Shown in pieces: positions 10,629 through 21,909 of a DNA stretch of 64,000 bases. The stretch comes from Burkholderia aenigmatica (lineage in GTDB: Bacteria > Pseudomonadota > Gammaproteobacteria > Burkholderiales > Burkholderiaceae). The position numbers and the translations under genes are program-made. Under the pieces are notes generated by a model, which searched no databases, was not told the origin of the DNA, and was given only the letters and a program-made list of their open reading frames with translations. The stretch covers positions 123,814-187,813 of the forward strand of contig NZ_CABVQC010000006.1 in the NCBI RefSeq assembly GCF_902499175.1, written 5' to 3'. The stretch's first letter is position 1. The number at the start of each line of letters is the position of its first letter.

Positions 10629-12053
10629 ATGAAGCTCTACGAGAAATTTGCAAACGACGTAGAGCGACTCATCCGGCAAGGCGTATATCGACACGGCGAT
10701 CGTGTGCCGTCGGTGCGGCAGGCGAGCCAGCAGCACCGGATCAGCATCACGACCGTGCTGCATGCATATCTGCTGCTGGAAAGCCGCGGGCTGCTCGAAA
10801 GCCGCCCGCAGTCAGGCTATTTCGTGAACCTGCGGCGCGACGACAGTCATGCACCGGTACGCGAGCTGCGGCCGTCGAAACCGATCGCGATCTCGTCGTC
10901 GGTCGACGTGAGCCGGCTCGTGCTGTCGACGCTGCGCTCGATCGGTACCGACGACGCGGTGCCGCTCGGCTCGCCGTATCCGGACCCGAGCCTGTTCCCG
11001 TTCGAGAAGCTGAACCGCTACGCGTATGCGGCCGGCCGCGACAAGTCGCTGTGGGGCGTGACGGACGGGCTGCCGCCCGGGCATCCGCGGCTGATCCGGC
11101 AGATCGCGCGCCGTTACCTGGAAAACGGGATGTCGGTCGACCCGAACGAGATCATCGTGACGGTCGGCGCGACGGAGGCGATCAACCTGTGCCTGCAGGC
11201 CGTTGCGAAGCCCGGCGACACGATTGCGGTGGAATCGCCGACGTTCTACGCGATGCTGCACGCGATCGAGCGGATGGGGATGAAGGCGATCGAGGTGGCC
11301 ACGCACCCGGAATACGGGATCGACATCGCGGCGCTGGCCGCGATCGCGAAGTCGCAGCCGATCGCGGCATGCATGGTGATGCCGAACTTCCAGAACCCGC
11401 TCGGCTTCCAGATGCCTGACGAGCGCAAACGCGAACTGGTCGAGTTCGCCGCGAAAGCGGACCTGCCGATCATCGAAAATGGCGTGTACAACGAACTGTA
11501 CTTCGGCAACATGCATCCGAGCACGCTGAAGTCGTTCGACCGTCACGACATCGTGCTGCACTGCGCGTCGTTCTCGAAGAGCCTGACGGCCGCGTACCGG
11601 ATCGGCTGGGCGTTGCCGGGACGCTATCGCGAGCAGGTCGAGAAGCTGAAATTTCTGAACACGCTCGCGACGCCGTCGCTGCCGCAGCTCGCGATCGCGG
11701 AGTTTCTCGAACGCGACGGCTATGAGCATCACCTGCGGCGGATTCGCAAGGCGTATGCGCAGCAGGCGAACCTGATGCGGACGATGGTGTCGCGGTTTTT
11801 CCCGGAAGGCACGCGCATTTCGAGCCCGGCGGGCGGGTACGTGCTGTGGATCGAGCTGCCCGTGCAGGTCGATGCGATGCGGCTGTACCAGCTCGCGCTG
11901 GAGCAGGGGATCACGATCGGGCCCGGCTACATGTTCTCGATCGCGGACAGCTACCGGAATTTCATCCGCCTGAACTACAGCAGCCCGTGGTCGCCGGAGA
12001 TCGAGCAGGCGGTCGTGACCGTCGGCAAGCTCGCCGCCTACTGTCTCGACTGA
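10629..12053 (+). CDS. MocR-family regulator (GntR winged helix fused to PLP aminotransferase fold)
   Basis: 474 residues. Residues 1-75 form a GntR-type winged helix (GDRVPSVRQASQQHRISITT, ending in a wing at SRPQSGYFV). Residues 100-470 have the fold-type I aminotransferase pattern: VGATEAINLCLQAV, PGDTIAVESPTFYAML, NFQNPLGFQMP, and the PLP lysine in SFSKSLTAAYRIGW. MocR proteins use PLP or amino-compound binding to switch transcription and need not be transaminases. The gene is convergent with formate dehydrogenase (37-base gap). Its target is unknown. Confidence 0.9.
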   Translation: MKLYEKFANDVERLIRQGVYRHGDRVPSVRQASQQHRISITTVLHAYLLLESRGLLESRPQSGYFVNLRRDDSHAPVRELRPSKPIAISSSVDVSRLVLSTLRSIGTDDAVPLGSPYPDPSLFPFEKLNRYAYAAGRDKSLWGVTDGLPPGHPRLIRQIARRYLENGMSVDPNEIIVTVGATEAINLCLQAVAKPGDTIAVESPTFYAMLHAIERMGMKAIEVATHPEYGIDIAALAAIAKSQPIAACMVMPNFQNPLGFQMPDERKRELVEFAAKADLPIIENGVYNELYFGNMHPSTLKSFDRHDIVLHCASFSKSLTAAYRIGWALPGRYREQVEKLKFLNTLATPSLPQLAIAEFLERDGYEHHLRRIRKAYAQQANLMRTMVSRFFPEGTRISSPAGGYVLWIELPVQVDAMRLYQLALEQGITIGPGYMFSIADSYRNFIRLNYSSPWSPEIEQAVVTVGKLAAYCLD

Positions 12054-12090
12054 ATGGTCCGCCGTGCGTCGAGCGTCCAGCGTGGCGTCG

Positions 12091-13251
12091 TCACGTCAGC
12101 CGGTACGACTGCGCACCCGTTCCCGCGAGCGTGCCGCCATCGACGATCAGGTATTCGTTGCGGATTGGCTTGCCGTCGAACCAGCATTGCAGGATCTCCA
12201 GCGTGCCGGCCGCGTAGCGTGCCTGCGCGGACAGCGACGTGCCGGAGATGTGCGGCGTCATCCCGTTGAACGGCATCGTGCGCCACGGGTGATCGGCCGG
12301 CGCCGGCTGAGGAAACCACACGTCGCCGCCGTAGCCCGCGAGATGCCCGGACGTGACGGCGTTCACGACCGCGTCGCGGTCGACCAGCTTCGCGCGCGCG
12401 GTGTTGATCAGGTACGCGCCGCGCTTCATGCGCGCGATCATCGCCGCGTCGAACAGGTGCTCGGTCGACGGGTACAGCGGGATCTGCAGGTTGACGATGT
12501 CGACGGCGCTCGCGAGCGACGCGGCGTCGGCGTGATACGTGAGCGCGAGTTCCTGCTCGATCGATGCATTGAGCCGGTGGCGTTGCGTGTAGTGCAGATG
12601 CAGCCCGAACGGTTTCAGCCGGCGCAGCACCGCGAGCCCGATGCGCCCCGCGCCGACCGTGCCGAAATGCATGCCTTCGACGTCATAGCTGCGCGACACG
12701 CAATCGGCGATGTTCCAGCCGCCCTGCTGCGCGATCGCATGCGACGGCAAGTAGTTGCGCACCAGCGCGAGCGTCGTCATCACCACGTGCTCGGCCACGC
12801 TGATGCTGTTCGAGCCGGTGACTTCGGCGACGGTGATGTGCGCACGCGCGGCGGCGTCGAGATCGACGTGATCGGAGCCGATGCCGGCCGTCAGCGCGAG
12901 CTTCAGCTTCGGCGCGCGCGCGATCCGTTCGGCCGTCAGGTACGCGGGCCAGAACGGCTGCGAGATCACCACGTCTGCTTCGGGGAGCCGGCGCTCGAAT
13001 TCGGAGTCGGGGCCGTCCTTGTCGCTCGTGACGATCAGCGTGTGGCCGTGCGCTTCCATGTAGCCGCGCAAGCCGAGCGCGCCGGACACCGAGCCGACGA
13101 GTTCGCCAGGCCGGAAGCCGGGCGGGCCGGCGGGTGTCGGCACGGTTTGACCGTCCGCGTAATGCGTGACGACCGGAATCGCATCGCGCACGTAGCGCGG
13201 CGGATAGCCGTCCACGGGATCGGGGTAGAGCACGCACAGGACGGTAGCCAT
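12091..13251 (-). CDS. fdh: NAD-dependent formate dehydrogenase
   Basis: 386 residues from MATVLCVLYPDPVDGYPPRY; GGAG lies 10 bases before this ATG. It belongs to the D-2-hydroxyacid dehydrogenase superfamily. Metal-free FDH signatures are present: QPFWPAYL, TAGIGSDHVDL, VTGSNSISVAEHVVM, nucleotide-binding VGAGRIGLAVLRRLKPFGLH, QIPLYPSTEHLF, and catalytic His in MTPHISGTSLSAQARYAAG. It oxidises formate to CO2 with NAD+ reduction in the cytoplasm. It is divergent from a Rieske-FAD oxidoreductase. Confidence 0.95.
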   Translation of the reverse strand: MATVLCVLYPDPVDGYPPRYVRDAIPVVTHYADGQTVPTPAGPPGFRPGELVGSVSGALGLRGYMEAHGHTLIVTSDKDGPDSEFERRLPEADVVISQPFWPAYLTAERIARAPKLKLALTAGIGSDHVDLDAAARAHITVAEVTGSNSISVAEHVVMTTLALVRNYLPSHAIAQQGGWNIADCVSRSYDVEGMHFGTVGAGRIGLAVLRRLKPFGLHLHYTQRHRLNASIEQELALTYHADAASLASAVDIVNLQIPLYPSTEHLFDAAMIARMKRGAYLINTARAKLVDRDAVVNAVTSGHLAGYGGDVWFPQPAPADHPWRTMPFNGMTPHISGTSLSAQARYAAGTLEILQCWFDGKPIRNEYLIVDGGTLAGTGAQSYRLT

Positions 13252-13490
13252 CGGGTAGCACTCCGGGTGACGGGGGGAAGGCGCGCGGCAGGCGGATTGC
13301 GCAGGACGCGCGACGCGCGCCTGGGGCGGCACGCGTGTTGCGCCGCAGCGTTGGTGACGTTCTACGCCCGTCATGGATCTCGTACAAGCTACAGTCCGTG
13401 TTTGCGTGCGCTGCGGGGGCGTCTGTACCTGTTCTTTTCATGAGGGACGCCGATAATGGGATCGTTACCTGACTCTGCGGGAGCGATGTC

Positions 13491-15023
13491 ATGTCCGGAA
13501 GCGATTCCTCGTCTTCACGTCCCGATCTCACGCAAGGCATCGCGCTCGACGATCTCGGCGACGGTGCAATGATCGAGGGCCATGTCGGCGATGCCGCGGT
13601 GCTGCTGGTGCGCCGTGCCGACGAACTGTTTGCCGTGGGCGCGCAATGCCCGCACTACGGCGCGCCCTTGGCCGACGGCCTGCTGGAGGGCGACACGATC
13701 CGCTGCCCGTGGCATCACGCGGCGTTCTGCCTGCGCACCGGCGAGTTGCTGCGCGCGCCGGCGCTCGACGGATTGCCGTGCTGGCGCGTCGAACGCCGCG
13801 ACGGTCGCGCCGTCGTGCTCGATGCGCAACCGGCTGCCGTGCCGCCTGCGTTGAATGCGGCCGGACTGCCCGCATCGGTGGTGATCGTCGGCGGCGGCGC
13901 CGCGGCGATCGCGGCCGCCGTGACGCTGCGGCAGGAAGGCTATCCGCATCCCGTCACGCTGCTCACCGCCGATTCCGATCCGCCTTACGACCGGCCGAAC
14001 CTGTCGAAAGACTATCTCGCGGGCACGGCCGACGCCGACTGGCTGCCGCTGCGTTCGCCGTCGTTCTACACCGATCACCATATCGACGTGCGATGCGACA
14101 CGCGAGTCGCGCGGATCGACCCCGCACAACGGGCGGTCGAACTGGCCGATGGCAGCCGCGTCGGATACGGCGCGCTGCTGCTTGCGACCGGGGCCGAGCC
14201 GAACCGGCTGACCGTGCCCGGCGCGGATCTGCCGCACGTGTGCGTGCTGCGCTCGCGCGCCGATTGCGACGCGCTGATCGCCAAGCTGAAAACGGCGCGT
14301 CGCTGTGTCGTGGTCGGGGCGAGCTTCATCGGACTCGAAGCTGCCGCCGCATTGCGCACGCGCGGGCTCGACGTGCAGGTCGTCGCGCCCGATGCGCTTC
14401 CGATGGCGCGCGTGCTCGGCGAAGCGCTCGGCGGCACGATCAAGGCATTGCACGAGTCGCACGGCGTCGTGTTCCATCTCGGCGCGACGCCCGCGCAGAT
14501 CACGCCGGACAGCGTGACGCTGTCGACCGGCGACGTGCTGCCGGCCGATCTCGTGGTGGTCGGCATCGGCGTTCATCCGAACGTGGCGCTCGCGCAGGAC
14601 GCGGGGCTGGCCGTCGAGCGCGGCGTGACGGTCGACCGCTTCCTTCAGACGAGTGTGCCCGGCATCTACGCGGCCGGCGACATCGCGCGCTGGCCCGATC
14701 CGCTGACGGGCGATCGTATTCGCGTCGAGCACTGGGTCGTTGCCGAGCGGCAGGGCATCGTCGCGGCGCGCAACCTGCTCGGGCAGCAACGGCCATTCGA
14801 CGCGGTGCCGTTCTTCTGGAGCCAGCATTACGACCTGACGATCAACTATGTCGGGCATGCGGAGCAATTCGATCGTGTCGAGATCGATGGCGACCTCGGT
14901 GCACACGATTGCTCGATTGCGTACTGGCGCGGCAACACGCGCCTCGCTGTCGCGACGATCGGCCGCGATCTCGACAGCCTGAAGGCGGAAGCGGCATTCG
15001 AGCGGCAGATTGCAGCCGCGTGA
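13491..15023 (+). CDS. Rieske [2Fe-2S]-FAD/NAD(P) oxidoreductase (AIFM3-like ferredoxin reductase)
   Basis: 510 residues. An N-terminal Rieske domain (about 15-110) has CPHYG and CPWHH supplying the Cys2-His2 cluster ligands. Then come FAD-binding VVIVGGGAAAIAAA near 126, a second Rossmann motif (CVVVGASFIGLEAAA) near 270, the C-terminal FAD motif PGIYAAGDIARW, and the QHYDLTINYVGHA dimer-type region. The fused Rieske places it with AIFM3-like reductases that pass electrons between NAD(P)H and a partner. It is divergent from formate dehydrogenase across 239 bases, which suggests shared control. The substrate is unknown. Confidence 0.9.
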   Translation: MSGSDSSSSRPDLTQGIALDDLGDGAMIEGHVGDAAVLLVRRADELFAVGAQCPHYGAPLADGLLEGDTIRCPWHHAAFCLRTGELLRAPALDGLPCWRVERRDGRAVVLDAQPAAVPPALNAAGLPASVVIVGGGAAAIAAAVTLRQEGYPHPVTLLTADSDPPYDRPNLSKDYLAGTADADWLPLRSPSFYTDHHIDVRCDTRVARIDPAQRAVELADGSRVGYGALLLATGAEPNRLTVPGADLPHVCVLRSRADCDALIAKLKTARRCVVVGASFIGLEAAAALRTRGLDVQVVAPDALPMARVLGEALGGTIKALHESHGVVFHLGATPAQITPDSVTLSTGDVLPADLVVVGIGVHPNVALAQDAGLAVERGVTVDRFLQTSVPGIYAAGDIARWPDPLTGDRIRVEHWVVAERQGIVAARNLLGQQRPFDAVPFFWSQHYDLTINYVGHAEQFDRVEIDGDLGAHDCSIAYWRGNTRLAVATIGRDLDSLKAEAAFERQIAAA

Positions 15024-15060
15024 CAGTGGCGTGACGACATGATTCGAACCCGGAGGCGAG

Positions 15061-15438
15061 ATGAATCCCGATGTCCGTACACGTTTCGAAACCGAGTTTG
15101 CGCCGCGCATCGCGGCGCGCGTGCTCGGCCTGTATCAGCCTGGCGAAGTGAGGGTGGACGTCGTGCCGCATGACGGGCAGGGCAGCCCGACCTGTGTGGA
15201 TGTCATCGGCCTCACGTCGACGGTCGGACTGCCGAACCGGCTGAACGCACGGCTCGCGTGGCGCGACGACGCGATCGATGCGCTGCTGGCCGAGCCCGAC
15301 CGCAGCCGCTTCGACCGCTATCTCGCGGCGCTGCCGGTCACGATCGAACGCTGGCAGATGGAATTGCCGGTCGACTTCAGCACGCGGACCCAGCGCGATC
15401 GCGAGATCCTGATCGGCGATCTGGAATTCGATGCGTGA
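15061..15438 (+). CDS. Hypothetical Burkholderia-type protein
   Basis: 125 residues starting MNPDVRTRFETEFAPRIAAR, with GGAGG seven bases before the ATG. Soluble alpha/beta composition, charged, no membrane segment. It follows the Rieske-FAD gene by 37 bases on the same strand and may be co-transcribed. I cannot assign a function. Confidence 0.7.
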   Translation: MNPDVRTRFETEFAPRIAARVLGLYQPGEVRVDVVPHDGQGSPTCVDVIGLTSTVGLPNRLNARLAWRDDAIDALLAEPDRSRFDRYLAALPVTIERWQMELPVDFSTRTQRDREILIGDLEFDA

Positions 15439-15475
15439 TTGCGTCGGGTGCAGACCGCCGATGAGCCGCGCGCCG

Positions 15476-15694
15476 TCAGCGGTCGCGCGTCTTGATGATC
15501 ACGCGGCCCTGGTCGATGCCACCGCGCAGCGCTTCGTCGCACGTGAGCCATTCGGGTGTGACGAGCTCGGGCGCCGGCAGGTCGACCGGCGCGCCGTCGC
15601 GGAAGATCCGCACCTGCGCGACCCACGCGCCGTTCGCATTGCGCGTCGCATCGACGCGAATCTCGTGATCCATGAAGGTGTCGGTGGCTTGCAT
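15476..15694 (-). CDS. Small hypothetical protein, paralogue of 22195-22437
   Basis: 72 residues from MQATDTFMDHEIRVDATRNA; GGAGG is 11 bases upstream. The pattern EIRV-GAW-V-P-W-EAL-G-GR-I (for example VTPEWLTCDEALRGGIDQGR) is shared with the 80-residue protein at 22195, so the two are paralogues. Probably a small soluble beta-rich domain of unknown role. Confidence 0.65.
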   Translation of the reverse strand: MQATDTFMDHEIRVDATRNANGAWVAQVRIFRDGAPVDLPAPELVTPEWLTCDEALRGGIDQGRVIIKTRDR

Positions 15695-15828
15695 CGGTCG
15701 GGGCCCTCCGTCGTGCGTGATCGCGGTGCGTCGATCGTAGCAGCATGGCGCGCGCCGTGTATCGGAAACCATGCGGAACCTGCGCGCGATTCGAAGCACG
15801 TTTCGTCGCGCGAGACGGGAGCAAGCCT

Positions 15829-16467
15829 GTGGCCTTCGACCTGACCTTTTCCATCAAGGTATTCGCGGCGCTGTTCGCGATCATGAACCCGATCGCGAAC
15901 ATCCCCGTGTTCCTGTCGCTGACGGAAGGTGCGGCGGACGGCGTGCGCCGCAAGGTCGCGCTGACGGCCGCGATCGGCGTGACGGTCGGCTGCATCGTGT
16001 CGGCGGTCGCGGGTGGCGCGATCCTGCATGTGTTCGGCCTGACGATCGACGATTTCCGCCTCGCGGGCGGGCTGCTGGTGCTGCTGATCGCGTTGTCGAT
16101 GCTGCACGGCGCGCCGAGCCGCCAGCATTCGCCGGGCGACGGCGAAGGCGCCGACCCGGCGGCGGCCGAGAGCGTCGCGATCTATCCGCTGACGATCCCG
16201 CTGCTCGTCGGCCCCGGCACGATCGCGACGATGATCGTGCTCGGGCACAGCGCGTTCTCGACCGGGCAGGAACTCGCGTTCGCGCTCGGGCTCGCCGCGT
16301 TTCTCGTGCTGCTGGCGGTTTCGCTGCTGTCGGCACCGCTGATCGGTCATTACCTGTCGCCGCGCGTGACGGCGGTGACGCAGCGCCTGATGGGGATGAT
16401 TCTCGCGGCGATCGCGATGCAGATGATCGTCGCGAGCCTGAAGGCCGCGTTCGGGCTGCCGCATTGA
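15829..16467 (+). CDS. MarC-family integral membrane protein
   Basis: 212 residues from a GTG at 15829 with GGGAG 7 bases before it; an ATG 84 bases upstream would add a hydrophilic extension untypical of the family. About six membrane segments, with MNPIANIPVFLSLT near the N-terminus and the conserved YPLTIPLLVGPGTIATMIV repeat in the second half, as in MarC/YchE proteins. Despite the name, MarC is not established as a drug-resistance protein; its function is unknown. Confidence 0.9.
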   Translation: MAFDLTFSIKVFAALFAIMNPIANIPVFLSLTEGAADGVRRKVALTAAIGVTVGCIVSAVAGGAILHVFGLTIDDFRLAGGLLVLLIALSMLHGAPSRQHSPGDGEGADPAAAESVAIYPLTIPLLVGPGTIATMIVLGHSAFSTGQELAFALGLAAFLVLLAVSLLSAPLIGHYLSPRVTAVTQRLMGMILAAIAMQMIVASLKAAFGLPH

Positions 16468-16512
16468 GCGCGGCGCATCCTGAACCGGCCGCCTGATTTC
16501 ACGGAGTGGCGG

Positions 16513-16977
16513 ATGAATACGCTGATTGCATTGTCTTATCCCGACCTCGCGGCCGCCCATCGTGCGCTCGCCGAACTCGATACGTTGCGTGACCGGCACG
16601 TCGTCGCGCTGTCGGGCGTGGCGCTCGTCGAATGCACAACCGATGGACAGTTGCGTGCGCATGCGGTTGACCCCGCGCGCACGCCGCCCGGATCGCTGCT
16701 CGACAGCGTGGTCGAGCACATCGAATCGTCGCTCGATGCATGGCGCGAGCGGCCGGTGGACGACGCGCTGATCGACCGCGTCGCGCGCAAGGCGCGCCCC
16801 GGCACCGTGTCGCTCGGGCTGGCCGCGACACAACTCGACATCTACGCGCTGAGCACGGCGCTCGCACCGTTCGGCGGTGAAGTGATCGACACGACGCTGT
16901 CGATCGACGACGAACTGAAGCTCGTCGAAGCGATCTCGAAAGCACGTGACGGCGGCAATCATGCCGCGGCCGACTGA
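16513..16977 (+). CDS. DUF1269-like protein lacking the hydrophobic core
   Basis: 154 residues. MNTLIALSYPDLAAAHRALA resembles the ferredoxin-like start of the protein at 9499, but the glycine-rich hydrophobic middle is absent and replaced by a helical charged segment. The C-terminal half (LGLAATQLDIYALSTALAPF, then GEVIDTTLSIDDELKLVEAI) again fits the family. Soluble; function unknown. Confidence 0.65.
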   Translation: MNTLIALSYPDLAAAHRALAELDTLRDRHVVALSGVALVECTTDGQLRAHAVDPARTPPGSLLDSVVEHIESSLDAWRERPVDDALIDRVARKARPGTVSLGLAATQLDIYALSTALAPFGGEVIDTTLSIDDELKLVEAISKARDGGNHAAAD

Positions 16978-17437
16978 CTGACGAAGGGCACAAGGGCACT
17001 CGGTGCGCGGCGAGTGAATCGGCAGGGTCTGAAGCGAACGCCAGCCGTCGAGCTGCCGCGTATCGTCGCTCGTGGTTTTCGACATGCGAAGAGTCAGACC
17101 GGAAAGTTTGACCGCATCTGTCGAAGAAGTGCGCAAAAGATGTGATCGGGGCGACTTCATGCCGCATGATCCGCACGAAAACGATGACGTTCTTACCGAT
17201 TGCGACGCATTGAATCTGGCAATGCGGGTGACCTGCGCGGATAGATTTATTCGATGATCGGCGAATGCGCGACATGGCTCTTCTATACTGACAGGGACTG
17301 CTTTCCACGGGAGGACAGCCAGTCCGCACGAGCGCGTCGATCGTGCCATGTCGTCGTGCGACCGGCGGCCGGACTTCGCTGCAACCCGCCGCGGCCTCGG
17401 CCGACACACGCGCCGGGCCGCTTCACAAGGAGCCACG
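16978..17437. other. Leader region of the sigma-54 response regulator
   Basis: About 460 bases, locally lower in GC (17070-17290). TATACT at 17284-17289 could be a -10 element, but I see no matching -35. No sigma-54 GG-N10-GC pair was found. A short open frame at 17072-17257 has no ribosome-binding site and is not called. Confidence 0.4.
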
Positions 17438-18805
<1,368 letters not shown>

Positions 18806-19044
18806 TGCCGCTGCGACGCGCGTGCCGCCTGCCGGATCCGCGTGCGATCGCGGTCGAACGGGCCGGTGCGCGAAATGCGTGCCCAAAACTTGCCGCGGGC
18901 TTGTAAAAAAAACGGTTCCGGCGCGCGCGCGGCCGGGAGCGAACGCGCGCGAACCGCGACGCGTGGCGACCGGCCCGCCTGGCATGAAAGCTGCGTGAAT
19001 GCTGTATCCGAAGCGAAACCCGCGAAACGTCAGGAGGACCATCG

Positions 19045-20505
19045 ATGTCCGTCTCGCTTGCGCTGCAGATGCGACAGCATCTGGCACTTACGCCGAGGCT
19101 TCAGCAGTCGCTGCGGTTGCTGCAGTTGTCCTCGCTCGAATTTCAACAGGAGTTGCGGCAGGCGCTCGATCAGAATCCGTTTCTCGAGGATGGCCAGGGC
19201 GACGAGGAGCCTGCGGCCGACGCACCGGGGCAGCAGGCCGATGCCGCTGCACCCGAAGCGGTGCCGGAAACCGACGACGCACGCGTGCCGGACGGCGAGG
19301 TGCCCGAGGTGCCGGAGGTGTCCGAAGTGTCGTTGACGGCTGCGCCCGCGCCGCGCGGCACGCGTCGCCAGGGCGAAGATGCCGGCGGCCTGTCGCCCGG
19401 CGAATGGCTGGCCGTCGAACCGTCGCTTCACCAGCAACTGCACGATGCGTTGCGGCTCTATCAACTGAACCGGCGCGACCGCGAAGCCGCGCGCATCGTG
19501 ATCGACGCGCTCGACGACGACGGCTACCTGCGCCAGGAACTGGCCGAACTGCTGGCCGCGGCCGACCCCGCGCTATTGTTGTCGGAGCAGGATCTCGCGG
19601 TCGCGCTGCGGCTCGTGCAGATGCTCGACCGGCCCGGCATGGCCGCGCGGTCGCTGTCCGAGTGTCTCGTGCTGCAACTCGATGCGATCGCGGCTGGCAC
19701 ACCGGCGCTCGCGGAAGCGAAAGCGATCGCGCGCGAGCATCTCGAACGGCTCGCGCGCCGCGAGACGGCCGAGATCCAGCGGCGCATCGGCTGCAACCCG
19801 CAGACGCTGCATGCGGCCTGCGCGCTGGTGCGCGGCCTCGACCCGCGCCCCGGCAATCATTACGGCGGCACGCGCGGCGACTACGTGGTGCCCGACGTGA
19901 TCGTGCGCCAGGTGCGCGACGACTGGATCGTGACGATCAACCCGGCCGTGCTGCCGCGCGCGCGGCTGCACGAACGCTATGCGACGCTGTTCGCGCAGTC
20001 GAGCGGCGAGCGCGATTCGCCGCTCGGCCAGCAGTTGCAGGAAGCGCGCTGGCTGATTCGCAACGTGCAGAAGCGCTTCGACACGATCCGGCGCGTCGGC
20101 GCATGCATCGTTGCGCGGCAGCGCGATTTCTTCCGCTATGGCGAGATTGCGATGAAGCCGCTGGTGCTGCGCGACATCGCCGAGGAACTCGACCTGCACG
20201 AATCGACCGTGTCGCGAGCGACGGGCAACAAGTACATGGCCACGCCGCACGGCACGTTCGAGTTCAAGCACTTCTTCCCGCGCAAGCTCGAGACGGCCGG
20301 CAAGGGCGTGTGCTCGGCGGCGTCCGCGAAGGTGCTGATCCGCGACATGATCGCGGCCGAGCGGCACACCGACCCGCTGTCCGACGTCGCGCTCGCCCAC
20401 AACCTCGCGGGGCGCGGCATCCTGCTTGCGCGCCGCACGGTGACCAAGTATCGCCAGGCGATGAAGATTCCGCCGGCCGACTTGCGGCGCCGCGACGCCG
20501 CATGA
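19045..20505 (+). CDS. rpoN: RNA polymerase sigma-54 factor RpoN
   Basis: 486 residues; the ATG follows AGGAGG. Region I is glutamine/leucine rich (LTPRLQQSLRLLQLSSLEFQ), region II is acidic (35-110), then the core-binding domain, the helix-turn-helix (LVLRDIAEELDLHESTVSRA) and the RpoN box ARRTVTKYRQAM near the C-terminus. It directs polymerase to -24/-12 promoters with an AAA+ activator such as the one just upstream. rpoN usually lies with lptB and hpf; here it does not, so it is probably a second copy. Confidence 0.95.
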   Translation: MSVSLALQMRQHLALTPRLQQSLRLLQLSSLEFQQELRQALDQNPFLEDGQGDEEPAADAPGQQADAAAPEAVPETDDARVPDGEVPEVPEVSEVSLTAAPAPRGTRRQGEDAGGLSPGEWLAVEPSLHQQLHDALRLYQLNRRDREAARIVIDALDDDGYLRQELAELLAAADPALLLSEQDLAVALRLVQMLDRPGMAARSLSECLVLQLDAIAAGTPALAEAKAIAREHLERLARRETAEIQRRIGCNPQTLHAACALVRGLDPRPGNHYGGTRGDYVVPDVIVRQVRDDWIVTINPAVLPRARLHERYATLFAQSSGERDSPLGQQLQEARWLIRNVQKRFDTIRRVGACIVARQRDFFRYGEIAMKPLVLRDIAEELDLHESTVSRATGNKYMATPHGTFEFKHFFPRKLETAGKGVCSAASAKVLIRDMIAAERHTDPLSDVALAHNLAGRGILLARRTVTKYRQAMKIPPADLRRRDAA

Positions 20506-20814
20506 CGGTCGCCGGCGAGCGCATCGCGCGCACGTGCCGACCGTCGCGTCGACGTGCGCGCCAACGACAGGCGCGCAATCATGCCAGCGCAATCGCAGGC
20601 CGGCAGCGCGCGGCAGGCGACGCGCGGTCGGCCAGGCGCGGCAGTACGAACCTCAGGGACCTCGAGCCGCCGGAGAGGTCGACGACCAGGTCGATGAGCG
20701 AAAAGCGTCTCGAAACAAGGGCGTCCATACCGGGCCGCGGCAAACCGGAGCACCCGCACGATGCGTGAACGGCGACGACGTGTACTGACGACAGCTGCCA
20801 TCCAGGAGGTATCC
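20506..20814. other. Intergenic region between rpoN and the DUF1328 gene
   Basis: About 310 bases of high-GC sequence with no supported gene, repeat or promoter. Confidence 0.35.
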
Positions 20815-20976
20815 ATGCTGCGATACGCGGTCATCTTCTTCATCATCGCGATCGTCGCGGCCGTGTTCGGCTTCGGCGGCATCGCGGCCGGCGCGGCGGA
20901 GATCGCGAAGATCCTGTTCTACATCTTCGTCGTGATCTTCCTCGTCACGCTGCTGCTGGGCGTGGTGCGACGATGA
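20815..20976 (+). CDS. DUF1328 small membrane protein
   Basis: 53 residues starting [20 protein letters not shown], with AGGAGG before the ATG. Two hydrophobic helices around [20 protein letters not shown] match DUF1328 (YtjA-type) proteins, which are about 54 residues long. Inner membrane, function unknown. The stop overlaps the next start by 4 bases. Confidence 0.9.
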   Translation: MLRYAVIFFIIAIVAAVFGFGGIAAGAAEIAKILFYIFVVIFLVTLLLGVVRR

Positions 20977-21359
20977 GCGGCGCACCCGGCCGGCCGCAGC
21001 GCATCGCGGAACTCGAGCACGCGCTCGCGAACGGCTTCCCGTCGCAGTCGACCGTCGTCGTGCATGCGGACGACGCATCCGGGCGGCTGACGATCCAGGT
21101 GTCGTGGGTGCGCGAGCCGGCCGACGAGGGCGCGCGCGAATGGCGTTGCACGGTCGATCTGCAATTCGATCCGGACGTGATCACGCGTTATGCATCGCTC
21201 GGCGCGGCCGACCGGCTGCGCGTGCGCACGCATCTGTGCGACAGCGCGCGGCGCGCGGTGGACGAACGCAAGCCGCGCGTCGAGGATGCGGTGATCGAAT
21301 GCGACGTGACGCTCGACGTGACGCGCGCCGAACTCGACGCGGCGTTGCGCGCGCCCTGA
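20973..21359 (+). CDS. Hypothetical protein, DUF3022-like (tentative)
   Basis: 128 residues starting [20 protein letters not shown]. Its ATGA overlap with the DUF1328 stop indicates translational coupling. Soluble; hydrophobic/charged alternation suggests a beta-sheet core ([20 protein letters not shown]) with a C-terminal helical end. The DUF3022 assignment is from memory of Burkholderia proteins and needs a profile search. Confidence 0.7.
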   Translation: MSGAPGRPQRIAELEHALANGFPSQSTVVVHADDASGRLTIQVSWVREPADEGAREWRCTVDLQFDPDVITRYASLGAADRLRVRTHLCDSARRAVDERKPRVEDAVIECDVTLDVTRAELDAALRAP

Positions 21360-21567
21360 CGCCGCCGCCGCGTACAGGGTGGCGGCGCGGCAATGTGCGT
21401 GGCCGGCGCGTCCCGAACGCGGCGAGCGCATGTCGATGCCGATTCCTCCGTCAGCCGACCTGATGCCGCAACGCACGTGCCTGCCGGGTGGTTTCCCGTG
21501 CGGCGGGGCCTGCGCGGGATGCCGGTGGCCAGGGACTGTCGTTTTTACACGGTCGACGCTCGCGGGG

Positions 21568-21909
21568 TCATCGCGGGCCGCCATCCGGGTCGTCATCGAT
21601 GCGCCGCAACAGCGCATCGCAACGTTCGCGCAGCGCGTGCAGTTCTGGCGAATCGGCGTCGAGTCGCACCCGTTCGCCGCTGTCCGGGTCGCGAGTCGTG
21701 ACCGCCACGTCGTAGATTCCTTGCGCGATCATCGCGGACGCGTCCGCGATCCTGACCCGCGCAAGCCATCCGCATTCGGCGTGACGGCAAGCGAGCCACA
21801 CACGCTGCGCATCGACGAGCTGATCGGCCGTGAGCCATGCGCCGGTCCGCATGCGCGCGGCCAGCTGGCTCGTCACGAGATAGGAGAGCAGATCGGTCGT
21901 TTGATTCAC
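21568..21909 (-). CDS. Hypothetical small soluble protein
   Basis: 113 residues from a GTG at 21909 with AGGAG 6 bases upstream; the in-frame sequence further upstream is arginine/proline rich and does not look coding. Starts MNQTTDLLSYLVTSQLAARM; the middle (CRHAECGWLARVRIADASAM) is cysteine-containing, followed by a likely C-terminal helix (ELHALRERCDALLRRIDDD). No family recognised. Confidence 0.6.
   Translation of the reverse strand: MNQTTDLLSYLVTSQLAARMRTGAWLTADQLVDAQRVWLACRHAECGWLARVRIADASAMIAQGIYDVAVTTRDPDSGERVRLDADSPELHALRERCDALLRRIDDDPDGGPR

Noticed and set aside
17072..17257. 61-residue frame before the sigma-54 regulator
   Set aside because: No ribosome-binding site; it sits in the leader region.
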